Shown here: positions 22,891 through 33,648 of the stretch, piece by piece
How the letters are laid out: every line of letters begins with the position of its first letter
Numbering within the stretch: the first letter of the stretch is position 1
The notes under the pieces: generated by a model
Seen by the model: the letters and a program-made list of their open reading frames with translations, nothing else
Databases searched by the model: none
Told to the model about the DNA's origin: nothing
Origin: Neostapfia colusana
Taxonomy: Eukaryota > Streptophyta > Magnoliopsida > Poales > Poaceae
Assembly (NCBI GenBank): GCA_030760725.1
Contig: JASWHV010000012.1
Span: 53,351,652-53,415,651, forward strand
Direction: 5' to 3'
DNA: 64,000 bases
Made by a program: the position numbers and the translations under genes

Positions 22891-23640
22891 TTTGCCATTG
22901 ATTTGGTATCCGGAACTGCACCCATAGCAAAGAGACCCTATAGGATGCCCGCCAATGAACTAGTAGAACTCAAGAAGCAAATTCAGGAGCAGTTTATACG
23001 TCCAAGCTCGTCACCATGGGGAGCCCCCGTGCTCTTCGTAGTCAAGAAGGATGGGACCCAAAGGATGTGCGTGGACTATAGGTCTCTCAACGAGGTGACA
23101 ATCAAGAACAAGTACCCTCTGCCCCGTATAGAAGACCTATTCGACCAAATGAAAGGAGTCCGAGTGTTCTCCAAGATTGATCTTCGATTGGGATACTTCC
23201 AGCTGAAGATTAAGCCCTCCGATATACCGAAGACTGCCTTTCAGACACGGTATGGTTCGTATGAATATACCGTCATGTCTTTTGGGTTAACAAATGCACC
23301 CGCATACTTTATGTACCTTATGAACAAGGTTTTCATGGAGTACTTGGATAAGTTCGTCGTGGTTTTCATCGACGACATTATGGTGTATTCAAAAGTGAGG
23401 AGGAGCATGAAGAACATTTGAAATTGACCTTGCAGAAAATGTGTGAGCATCAATTGTATGCCAATCTTAACAAGTGCTTATTTTGTCTAAAGGAGATATC
23501 GTTCCAAGGCCACATTATCTCCAAGGAATGAGTATCTGTTGATCCCGAAAAAGTGGGAGATGTTCTAAAGTGGAACCAACCGCAAAACGTGAGGGATATT
23601 CGGAGTTTTCTTGGGATGGCTGGATACTAGTGACGCTTCA
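22891..23640 (+). pseudogene. T1 reverse transcriptase, broken
   Basis: RT fingers and palm are clear: KRPYRMP, RPSSSPWGAPVLFVVKKDGTQR, YRSLNEVTIKNKYPLPR, and the catalytic FIDD motif near 23368-23379 (FVVVFIDDIMVYS). A four-codon deletion removes residues just before FIRPSSSPW relative to T2. A frameshift follows the catalytic motif near 23398, and stops lie at about 23529 and 23629-23632, where adjacent TAG and TGA replace part of the conserved GYYRRF block. Confidence 0.9.
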
Positions 23641-24332
23641 TTAAGGACTTCTCTAAGATAGCAAAGCCTATGACGGAGTTGCTAACAAAGGGAAAAGCCT
23701 TCCAATGGACACCAGCATGCCAAGAAAGTTTTGAGGAACTCAAGAAAAGGCTAACCACAGCGCCGGTTTTGGTATTGCCAGACGTGAGCAAGAGCTTTGA
23801 CATTTATTGTGACGCATCCAGACAAGGGCTCAGATGTGTGCTCATGCAAGAAGGACAAGTGGTAGCCTATGCCTCACGACAATTAAAGAAGCACGAGCTT
23901 AATTATCCTACACATGACTTGGAGCTAGCAGCAGTAGTGCATGCATTGAAGATTTGGAGACATTATATCCTTGGTCATCGATGTGAGATCTATACGGATC
24001 ATAAACGCCTCAAGTACATATTTACACAAACGAACTTTAATTTGAGGCAACGTCGATGGTTGGAACTCATCAAGGATTACAATGTTGGAATCAACTACCA
24101 CCGTGGAAGGGCCAATGTAGTAGCTGATGCATTGAGCCAGAAGGGAGCATGTCACCAGCTCATGGTTCGGGAGCTACCACCCGAACTACGTAAGGAGTTC
24201 GAACGATTACACCTCGGATTCTTGAACAACATGGAAGTGATGGAAATCCACTCTTCATCGGAGCAAGAGATAAGAGATGGCCAGGCAACGGATGAGGAGA
24301 TCAAGGAGATCAAGGAAAGGATCCTACAATGA
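23641..24332 (+). pseudogene. T1 RNase H region
   Basis: The RT connection and RNase H-like domain (RT_RNaseH_2) run from FSKIAKPMTELL through FDIYCDASRQG, AYASRQLKKHELNYPTHDLELAAVVHALK and the YTDHKRLKYIF block. The domain removes the RNA strand during cDNA synthesis. The frame is open to a TGA at 24330-24332. Confidence 0.9.
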
Positions 24333-25696
24333 ATAAAGAAGGATTTCAAAGAAGATGATAAGGGTACGCTTTGGCTAGGAAAAAGGATTTATATGCCTAA
24401 CGTGAAGCACATCCGCGACATGATATTAAAAGAGGCACATGATTCACCCTATTCCATACATCCCGGAAGTACCAAAATATACAAGGACTTGAAGACTTGT
24501 TATTGGTGGGATGGTATGAAAAGGGATATAGCCGAATATGTTGCCCTATGCGACACATGCCAACCGGTGAAGGCCGAACATCAAAGACCCGCTGGATTGT
24601 TGCAACCCTTGAAGGTACCCGAGTGTAAGTGGGAGGACATCAGTATGGATTTCATCATCGGATTGCCACGTACTCAGTCGGGTTATGACTCCATTTGGGT
24701 TATCGTGGACCGATTGATGAAAACAGCCCATTTTCTCCCTGTAAGGGCCAAGTACAACGTTGCACAATTAGCCGAGTTGTACATGGAGCAGATCGTGTGC
24801 CGTCATGGAGTCCCGAGGAGGATAGTCCCAGATCGAGGTTCTCAGTTTACCTCTAGATTCTGGAGGAAGCTGCAGAAAGCTATGGGTACACGACTGGATT
24901 TTAGCTCCGCCTATCACCCACAAACCGATGGACAAACCGAAAGGACAAACCAGATTTTGGCAGACATGTTGAGAGCTTGCGCCTTGAAACGTGGGCGTAG
25001 TTGGGATAGGAGTTTACCGTACGCCGAATTCTCCTATAACAACAGCTATCAAGCTAGCTTGAAGATGTGGCCTTTCGAAGCATTGTATGGTAGGCGGTGT
25101 AGAATGCCGCTGTTCTGGAACGAGACCGGAGAGAACCAGGTGTTTGGGCTGAAGTGCTACAAGAAGCTGAAAAACAAGTCCAAACGATACGGGAGAACTT
25201 AAAGGCTGCTCAGTCACGACAGAAAGGCTATGCGGACAATAGGCGAAGGAAGTTGACTTTTGAAGTAGGAGACTTCGTATACCTTAAGGTATCACCTATC
25301 CGTGGCCAACGATGTTTCAACGTCAAAGGCAAGCTAGCACCTCGCTACATCAGACCATTTATGATTTTGGACAAGCGAGGAGAAGTGTCCTATCAACTAG
25401 AACTCCCAACATATCTCTCCGATGTACATGACGTGTTTCATGTATCTCAGCTCAAGAAGTCCTTGAGAGTACCAGAGGAGCAAGTACCAATGGAAGAGCT
25501 TGAACTTCAAGAGGATCTTACCTATGCGGAAAACTCTGTCCGAATTTTGGACGTAAAGGAAAGGGTCACAAGGAACAAAGTGATCCGATGGTGCAAGGTA
25601 CAATGGAGCCATCACACCAAAGCAGAAGCCACATGGGACCGTGAAGAAGACATCAAGACAGAATTCCCTCATCTATTATATACTAACGAATCTTGA
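24333..25696 (+). pseudogene. T1 integrase with C-terminal chromodomain
   Basis: The H2C2 zinc-binding region (HDSPYSIHPGSTK...LCDTCQ, about 24437-24565) is followed by the rve catalytic core with ISMDFIIGLP (first Asp), VPDRGSQFTSRFW (second Asp) and the AYHPQTDGQTERTNQ block. A frameshift near 25160 separates the core from the C-terminal part, which reads GDFVYLKVSPIRG, YQLELP and a chromodomain (VTRNKVIRWCKVQW, EATWDREED, about 25560-25670) ending at TGA 25694-25696. Chromodomains of chromoviruses are linked to targeting of heterochromatin. Confidence 0.92.
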
Positions 25697-25710
25697 GGGC
25701 GAGATTCAAT

Positions 25711-25726
25711 TTAAGGGGGGTAGGTT
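25711..25726 (+). other. Polypurine tract of T1
   Basis: TTAAGGGGGGTAGGTT directly precedes the 3' LTR and would prime plus-strand cDNA. T2 has the same tract at 48779-48796 in reverse, and T3 has a related one at 63670. Confidence 0.88.
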
Positions 25727-28700
25727 TGTGACACCCTCATTTTTTGTTTCTGCATGCATTCATGTTGCATGTAGAGAAAACATTTTAAAATAAGTTGAAA
25801 TCGAGAAGAATCAAAGAAGTTAGCCAAAAGAAGCAAATTCCAGTGTACAGAGAGCGCCGAAGACAACTCCCGTGGCTCACTGGCTACGTGGCAGGCTCGG
25901 GACTCATGTCCGCAAAGGGGGAGAGGTCCAACCCTGTGGGACACGTGTTGCCCCCAGAGCTAGTTTCTGCGGAGAAGCGAAGGCAGTCCCGCAGGACATG
26001 TGTCACTTTCGGAGCTAGTCACCGCGGAAATCAGAGGACCAATCACGCGGGATACGTTTCGATCTCGGAGCTCACCTCCGAGAAGTCTGGTTCTATTGGA
26101 CACATGTCGCCACCGGAGCTTATCTCCAGGAGGTCCGTCACTGTTGGACATGTGTCAACCTCGGAGCTCACCTCTAAGAAAAAAGCAAGTCTGGCGCTGT
26201 TAGGACACGTGGCACACCCGGAGCCACCTCCGAAGAGAGGGAAGGTCCGGCACTGACACGTGGCGTGCGCGGAGCCACCTCCGAATAGAGAGGAGGTCTC
26301 GACCGCCAGGATATGTGGCGCACGTGGAGCTCACCTCCGAAGGAGAGGGAGGTCTCGCTCGCTTGACACGCGGCACAACAGGAGCTCGTCTCTGCAGAAA
26401 GGGGAGATCTGGCCCCGGTGGACACGTGGAGCTTCCGGAGCTCATCACCGCGGAGGTAACGAATTCTGGAGCGGTTTTTTTCTCTACGCGTGGGAATACC
26501 GGTACGGGAGGAAACCGACATGAATTCTACAATGTTACCGCACCAAATCAACTAAAATAAGTTGTTAAGATTCAATCACATGTTGAATAGGACTCTTATT
26601 CGAAGTCCAATTAGATTAGGACTCTTTCTTCCCGATTATAAATAGAACCCAGAACCCTTGGCCGAAACCACGAACTTCTTTTCCACCTCCTGAGCGGACG
26701 ACTTAGAGCCCTAGCCCCAACTCGCCGAGTAAACCCATCGCCGGAGTTTAGTCAAGAGAGATCGCCGGAAGAAAGCCCCAACGATCTGTCTTGCTAAGAG
26801 AAGGACCCTGAGACCAAGAAGAACGTAAGGTAGGTTTCCAATATCACCTTACGACATCATCGCGTTTTCTTTGCATCTGTTCTTCGATTCCTTTCGAACA
26901 AAAGCTTTTTCATGGACAGATCACATGTTGATCGGTCTGATCTAGAGTCAAGATCATCGCCACATCCACATTTTATCCGAACACTCCTGTTCATCATAAA
27001 ACCCATGCAAACCATGCAAGAACACGTGCAAACCGATCTAATAAAAACTGATTATAGGATAACGTGCATATGCATCATCGCATCTAGTTAAAGTTTTTGC
27101 ATGATATTGATTGTTGTAAATCTTGTATGTGCGTGATCATGTATAGAAGGACAAGCTTAGGGAGCTACCTACGACGGACTACAACAACAAGATTTTGAGC
27201 AACCGGAACAGCCGGAACAAGGCAAGTTCCCCTTGACCATATTGATCCTATGTTTTGGTAAACTGTTTTGTTTTGCGAAAAGGTGTGTGTGCGCTGAGTC
27301 AAACATGATGGGGAAACCCTTTTATAGGAGTTTACTAGTTTTGGTTAAACCACCCTTGTCGCAAGGGATGTTTATGAGTCGGGTATGGTTTTTCTTTATG
27401 CTTCGCTGAGTCCATGGGATTGGGAAGCGAGATAGATGTGTCTAGCTAACTGCACTCGTAATGATGATGAGAAAACTGATGTTGTTAATGAACATGGATC
27501 GGAGGGAGATCTAGGCAAGACTGGGTTTGTGAATGAGGTAGCATGAGATGGTGGTTTACTTGCCGTAGATCTAAGGACCGGTTCATGCGAGCACATGCCA
27601 GGATAACAGTGCCACCACAATGCCAAGTATGGGTGCGGCTTAGCTGACTAATTAGGTAAGTTACTAGATTGTTATGGACCGTGGAAGGCGCGGGAAATGG
27701 GAGTCTAGTGAGGACTGCCCTGGGAACTGCATGGCACAAGAGGGGTCCCGTGGGTGGGAGAATTGGATATTCTAGCCTGCCGATGAAACCTTAGTGAGTC
27801 CATACATCTAGTAACCCCTTTGTAAAGGCTATTTTGTGATCTCTTGGCCATACACCGACGGTTGTGTACTGGTATAATGGAGATTCTGCAGTCGCCGATG
27901 GGTGACGAAATCACAAACTTGTGGGTAAAGAGGTGCAAACTCTGCAGGGTCTAAAACTATCATGATTGCCGAGCTTACGGTCACGAGTGCCTGGCCAACT
28001 TCCATGATTAATTGGGATGGTTATTGGCTATGGTTATTGGTTATGGTTTTGGATGGTTTGGTTTTGGTTTTGTTTTTGGGACTGTTGAGTCCGTGTGATA
28101 AGATGGGTTGCATGGCTGTTGAGTCATGACAACGAGGTTGGCCTCGGTGTGAGATGAAATTGTTTATAAGGTGAAATGGTAGCGAATACGAGATGGTATT
28201 CGTGATATGGTAGCGAATACGAGAAGGTATTCGTGAGCAAGAATGAGGTTGATTAATGTCTGGTTGGGACATGGAAGGTAATAAACATAAAGGAGGTATG
28301 ATTGGTAATTTATTACATGTTGGGATTACATTCACTTAAAGATAAGTTGTTGTTTTATCGTGGTTTTGATAAATAACTTTGCTTTTCTGCAATGAGCTTT
28401 TTTTATACCTACCTTGTTGTGAGCTACATATCATATTTTCCCGCACTTGCTGAGTACATCACTGTACTCAAACTTGCATTATTATTTCATAATCAGCTAC
28501 AGGAGAAGATTACTATGAAGACCAAGTGGAGCATTAGGCGTGTAATCTGTCCTCAACCTTGCCTGTGGGGATGGAGTAGAGATGGTGCCACTGCTGCTTA
28601 GAATTGCTTCCGCATTAGTTAGGAGACTTCCGCTGCTAGAATATAGACTTCCGCTGTTATACTAAGACTTCCGCTGTGAGCATGAGTCCAAGACTCATGA

Positions 28701-28848
28701 GACATTGTAAATAAACTCTGTTATTCGTGGTCGTATATATTCTGAAATTCAGTTTGTGGATGATGTGTATATGTGGGATGAACATCCTGGGCACACATAT
28801 GCATCAGTTCTCAGTTCCGTGGTTTTCCATCGAATTGAGGGCGTCACA
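25727..28848 (+). repeat. 3' LTR of T1 (3122 bp)
   Basis: This is an intact LTR from TGTGACACCC to GGGCGTCACA. It contains the G-box repeat array (about 25935-26490), TATAAATAG at 26637 and the AAG|GTAGGT donor-like site at 26827-26835. It shows the site without CACTA (ggctattttgtgatctc, near 27827-27843). Compared with the 5' LTR it has scattered substitutions, many of them CpG to TpG or CpA. Confidence 0.95.
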
Positions 28849-28853
28849 CTAGA
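28849..28853. repeat. Target-site duplication CTAGA, right copy, of T1
   Basis: It matches 9216-9220. The E1 LTR resumes immediately after with gcatcagtga, as at 4370 in E0. Confidence 0.95.
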
Positions 28854-30200
28854 GCATCAGTGACTCATGGAAAATATCGACGTGTATGCCAACAGGCTCG
28901 GAAACGCCGTTAAATACCATGTCACCGTGCGCCCTAGGTTAAAAACCGGCGGCAAGAGCTACAACTCAAAGAACACCGTTGTGGCTCGATAATTCTCACT
29001 TGTTTTTGATCCCAGTGACTCGCAAGGAGGTCTATAGCCTACCCCATGATCATAATGAGCAAAGAAGCAATAGTGATCACGAATTTTGGGAAACACTACA
29101 CCCACGGTCTATGTTCATGTCGACGGTAACTTAGAAATTTCCGTAGCTCCGGGAGGAATGGTCTAGGGTTTACGGTAGCGTGAAGCGGAGAGGGTGGCAC
29201 ACCTTTTTGCTGTTCAAAGCTCGGTGTGAAAGACGCTGTGTCACCGGAATGTCGAGGAGGCGCAGTGGCGGCTCAAACCGAAATTCCGAGGAGAATTCTT
29301 GCCGTGCACAGCGCACTGAGGATGATAAACCGGCTTGGGCAGATCGAGGAGGTGGAGTGAAGCCTTGCACACACTTCTACGATCACTGGTGGCCACGAAA
29401 TCGGCGAGCAGCGCCGGGCGATGATCCGGTCAGAAGCTCAGTCGAGCGGCAAGAAAATGGCAGCACGTGTTTGCTTCTCTTGTGGAAACGTTGGGGAGAC
29501 CGAAGTAGAGTATTTGGTTTGCTCTACTGGGTTTTTACGTGTGAAGAATCGCTGAGCACAGGAGCTGCACATCGATGCCTTGGTGGGCAGCGCCGTGGCT
29601 CACGGTGACTTGCTGTGGAGCAGTGAACCGAATGAGGAATTCTTGTGTGCAGCTTACATGTAGGCCCCACTGGGATTGTATTCCTCTCTCCACTAATGGC
29701 TGGCCCTCACCCCTTCAAAAAGATCTTCTCCTCGTCAATCTACTCAATTCAAAAATTCTGAAGTTTAAAAGTTGCTGGATTTGAATTAACTCAAATTCAG
29801 TTTGAATTTCACTTTCAAATTTGAATTCAGGTCGAATTTTGAAATGCTCCTTTTTAACTTCTTTTTAGCCCACCCTAAAATCAGAAGGTTGCCAACAAAA
29901 ATTTCCTCAAATTCAAATGTATGAGGTTTCATGTGTATTCAAAAGTTTGGCCACAATTGAGGTGAGCATTTTGAGTTTAAAAATCTGATTTATACGTCAC
30001 TCATGTAAATGCGTAATTTACGCATGGTGTTTAAATACCTATTGGTTCAAAACATTCAAATGAACATTTGAGCCCTTTGTGATGAACACCCATGTACACC
30101 ACATGTGTAGAAAAGTTTTTGTAAGTTCCATTTTCATGAATTTGCAGCACATGGCATTCGAGCTTCAGTTTATTTCATATACATTTTTGGGACTCTTGCA
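28854..30200 (-). repeat. 3' LTR of E1, second segment
   Basis: This is the remaining, 5'-side part of the E1 LTR, starting on the minus strand at TGCAAGAGTCC (30200). The LTR start is fixed by the adjacent polypurine tract and by the matching start of the E0 LTR (TGTAAAAGCCC at 5927). Open frames near 29180-29608 lie in the GC-rich R/U5-like zone and are not genes. Confidence 0.82.
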
Positions 30201-31144
30201 TTCCTCCCTCCTTAAAAGAATCTCGTCCCAGGATTACAAAAGAAATGATGAGACGGGAGAGGTAATTACAAACTGTATGATGATAAGTTCGGGATAGTTG
30301 GTGCGGAGGTAGTCCTCGCTTTCCCATGTCGCTTCTTCCGTGGTATGATTACTCCACAGCACCTTGTAAAATTTTATCGTCCGGTTCCGGGTGATCCGGG
30401 TCTTTTCATCAATAATATGAACCGGTCGCTCGGTGTAGGTAAGATCCGGCTTTAATTCGTCGATTTCTTCGGTACGGAGAGCAGCGGTAAACTTGAGACA
30501 TATACACAGCTGTGACACATGGAATATGTCATGAACACCAGCAAGACTTGCCGGTAGTTCCAGCCGGTAGGCTATGGGTCCGCACTTCTCCGTGATAGCA
30601 AATGGACCTATAAATCGGAGCGAGTTTCCCCTTTACACCGAACTGGTGAGTTCCTTTCATCACAGACCCACGAAGATAAATGTGCTCTCTGACATCAAAA
30701 TGCAATGGCCTACACCTTTGATCAACGTAGCTTTTATGTCAGGATTGTGCAGCCTTCAAATTCTCTTGTATCAACCAAACTCGGTCTTTGGCTTCGTTAA
30801 CAAGATCAACCCCGAACATTTCCCTTTCACCGGACTCACACAAATTCAGCGGTGTGCGATATTTCCGGCCGTAGAGAGCTTCGTATGGTGCCATTTTTAT
30901 ACTCGCTTGATAGCCATTGTTGTACGAAAACTCCAACGGTAAGTGATCATCCCAATTCTTACCTTGGTGGATGGCACACGCTCTCAGCATGTCTTCAAGC
31001 ACTTGGTTCACCCTATCCGTTTGTCCGTCAGTTTGAGGGTGATATGCGGAGCTTCTAATCAACTTAGTGCCCAATGAGGTGTGCAGATGCTCCCAAAGAC
31101 GAGCAACGAACAGCGCACCCCGATCTGAAATAATGGTCTTTGGG
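30201..31144 (-). pseudogene. E1 integrase C-terminal half and chromodomain
   Basis: Reading from right to left on the minus strand: KTIISDRGALF (catalytic Asp region), AYHPQTDGQTDRVNQ, FSYNNGYQASIKMAPYEALYGRK, then a broken linker and a chromodomain (RITRNRTIKFYKVLW, EATWESED, about 30420-30300). The polypurine tract (AAGGAGGGAGGAA on the minus strand) is at 30201-30217. The core is cut at 31144 by the solo LTR, and the other half resumes at 36643. The reading frame fails between about 30520 and 30738. Confidence 0.9.
31140..31144. repeat. Target-site duplication TTGGG of the solo LTR, left copy
   Basis: TTGGG here and at 36643-36647. Removing the insertion and one copy rejoins the E1 integrase in frame across a GVP|KTIISDRG junction. 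Confidence 0.95.
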
Positions 31145-31311
31145 TGTGACACCCGGTTCCAAAAAACAGAACCAAGTTAATGCATATGTGTGCCCAGGAT
31201 GTTCATCACACATACACATGTAATCCACAAACTGAATTCAGAATATAACCACGAATAAATAGGGTTTAAGTACTTTATTACATCGACTCATTACTACAGG
31301 AAAAACGATCA

Positions 31312-31572
31312 TTGACGACGGCCAAATTTATTAATGACGGGGCCATCGTCTTTAATATTATTGACGACGGCTTTGTCTAGCCGTCGTCAATAACATAGTT
31401 ATTGACGACGGCTAGACAAGCACCGTCGTCAATAAATTATTGATGACGGGGCTGTCGTCTTTAACTTAATCCGGGCCCACCCAAGGAGTTATTGACGATG
31501 GTGACCTACGACCGTCGTCAACAAGGTCCTTATAAATGACCGTTTCCTAGCACCGTCGTCAATAACCGGACA
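31312..31572. repeat. Subterminal repeats of the second CACTA
   Basis: Repeated TTATTGACGACGG and its complement, many as facing pairs, differ in sequence from the TATACGACGGC repeats of the first element but share the ACGACGG core. This points to a related but distinct family. Confidence 0.8.
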
Positions 31573-31590
31573 TATAACCCGTACGCGAGC

Positions 31591-31616
31591 CGGGAGGCGG
31601 CCAGTGCCGCCTCCCG
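31591..31616. repeat. Perfect GC-rich palindrome of the second CACTA
   Basis: Arms CGGGAGGCGGC (31591-31601) and GCCGCCTCCCG (31606-31616) with a 4-nt loop lie just after catataacccgt. It is about 300 bp from the terminus, as in the first CACTA, and is followed by a GC-rich leader with a clear GAG|GTAAGT splice donor (31687-31695). Confidence 0.88.
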
Positions 31617-32434
31617 ACTCGATCGAGCCGGCCGTCCCCGTCGCCGTCGCCCGTCCTCACCACCGCCGCCGCCCGTCTCCGGCCCGAGGTAAGTCCCCCT
31701 CCCCCTCTCCCTCCGGCCTCTTTCCTCGCCCCCCGCTTTCCTCGATCGCCCCCACTTTCCTCCCCCGCTTTCCTCGCTGCTCGGCCGCGCCGCCGGCCAC
31801 CGCCTCGCCGGCTTCTCCGGACCCTCCCCCGTCCCCCTCCGGCCCGGCCACTCCCCCTCCGGCCTGGCTGGTGACACGATCCAGCGGCGGGGCCGCAGCG
31901 TGCCCTGTCTGTGCGACTATGCCATGGCGGCAACGGCCGTATGCCGGTAGGAGATGGCGGGCCGGCGGCATAGCATGCCCTGCGGAGTGCCATGGCAGTG
32001 GCGAAAGGAGGCGATCGATCTCAGACAAGTGGTGGCAATATCGCGGTGCTACAGAGCGAGACCTGCCCAAATTAGTCATGTCTAAATTGTGGGCTGTGGT
32101 CCCTGAAACAAGAATATATTTTGTATAAAGGTTGATATTGTGTCATATTTGGTCAATCTGTTTTGTCCTTGCATAGAAAAGGGGTTAGTTGAAAGATACC
32201 TAACACCTATATTATCACACCAAAGGACAGATAATGCTCGAGAGGTTGTGATGTCCTAATTTCTGGAAACAGTATTTGTATTCAAATTAACTAGTGCCCT
32301 GGACTCTGATTCGGTACTGGACATTGAGACTATACCTTGCTTTCTCACGCTTTAGGAGATTAATTTTGAACAAAAAATATACAAACCCAGTATGTCGATA
32401 TTCTACCATCATACCAACCGGCTCAATCTACACC

Positions 32435-32965
32435 CGAAAATGCACTCACCAGATTTGACAAGGACCTTCCAATCTTAAGCCCAAAACCAATCGAATCACC
32501 CACGTATCTCAGAATTCGCTTAACAACAGTGAGGTGTTGATCTACAGAGGCATAATGGAGATATTGATATACTTTGTTGACAATAAAAATAATACCCACC
32601 CTTGTTAGAGCTAAGTATTGCAGTCCTGCTACAATGCTTTTGTATTATGTGGCTGCTTCATTATTCAATAATTTTTCCAAAGCAGCCGAGAGTTTTTCTC
32701 ACGGGGAGGGAGGGTGGGGAAACTGTCGGTTTATAATTTCGGTGACCAACTCATTGCAGTAATTCAGAAGTATGCTTTTCTTGCAAGGACACTAATTCAT
32801 CATTCTAATATGTGACTTGAATACCAAAAAAATACTGAAACTTGTCCTAGTCTTACAAGTCAAAATCAGCGCTAGGATCCTGAAGCAAGGTTGATATAGC
32901 TCTTTCACAGGAGCTGACCATTATGATATCATTCACATACACCCAGAAACATATGGTCACCCCTT
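32435..32965 (-). pseudogene. Copia reverse transcriptase fragment
   Basis: The minus strand gives FWVYVNDIIMVSS near 32960-32920, a decayed copia YVDD active site with N replacing the first D. Further along it gives LQYLALTRVGIIFIVNKVYQ and VKRILRYV (about 32640-32470), the copia block that precedes RNase H. Frames are interrupted between the blocks. It lies inside the CACTA-like insertion and is unrelated to the copia element at 37684. Confidence 0.8.
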
Positions 32966-33119
32966 CTCCTGAAAGCTATTTATTGGCGAGCATGACCTGG
33001 AACCGGAAGGTTGTTTGGTTGATGACTTCGGAAATATTGCCTAGCCTATATATATGGACGCTGAGATGGACCTGCCTGTGTGATATGTTTGGCATGAGTC
33101 CTGACATCTTTTACTGAAT

Positions 33120-33648
33120 GACTCAGCAGGAATCCACACATAAGTTCTTCTTGATTAAGGCATTACGTAATAACACAAAAATAGCCCATCTTATAATTAG
33201 GCTGTGGCCCATGAAATGAACTTTCTATATTTCTAGATCCATGATCTAGAAATATAGATCCATGATCAGGTCTACAAACTTTTCTATATTTCTAGATCAT
33301 TGATCTTGTTTTGTGTCATCCAAGTCCACGATCTTTTCCTTTGTGGTACTAGGTCCATGTAATAATAAGACTAAGGATACTAGAAATTGTATTATGAGTT
33401 ATGTAAAAATAACACTATGGAAGTTATACCTTATATTATCAACATGATTCTTATTGAGACTATGTAATAAACAGTTCGAAGAAATTCCTGAACTGTTCCA
33501 AGCTACTAACTGGTGCATCAAATGTACCATTAGCTACATGAACATAAAATGTTACAAGTGACCGAAAAAATATTGCTTCCTATCTTTTACCTTTTTCATG
33601 GGAACAACGCTCACAGCCCGAATTTTGAAACCTATCTTTCACCTTTTT
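33120..33648. other. AT-rich 3' part of the CACTA-like insertion, nothing recognised
   Basis: Short local repeats of tttctagatc(c/a)atgatc occur at about 33230-33305. I see no ORF of note, terminal repeat or known domain. Confidence 0.4.

Larger units (their letters stand above)
9221..28848 (+). mobile_element. T1: complete Tekay-type chromovirus with nested CACTA
   Basis: T1 is a full Ty3/gypsy element: 5' LTR 9221-20801 (interrupted by CACTA), primer-binding site 20805, gag-pol 21215-25696 with the order Gag, zinc knuckle, protease, RT, RNase H, integrase, chromodomain, polypurine tract 25711-25726 and 3' LTR 25727-28848. It is flanked by CTAGA repeats. The domain order and C-terminal chromodomain make it a chromovirus, and the long LTRs point to Tekay/Del. 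Over the first 92 bases the two LTRs differ at about 4 positions, and the coding region has several stops and frameshifts, so it is dead and older than T3. T2 is the same family in the opposite orientation. Confidence 0.93.

Noticed and set aside
29180..29784. Possible coding exon near 29.2-29.6 kb
   Set aside because: It lies within the second E1 LTR segment; no known domain and no splice-supported structure.
31530..32128. GC-rich ORFs on both strands
   Set aside because: Leader of the CACTA-like insertion; simple composition, overlapping frames, no domain.
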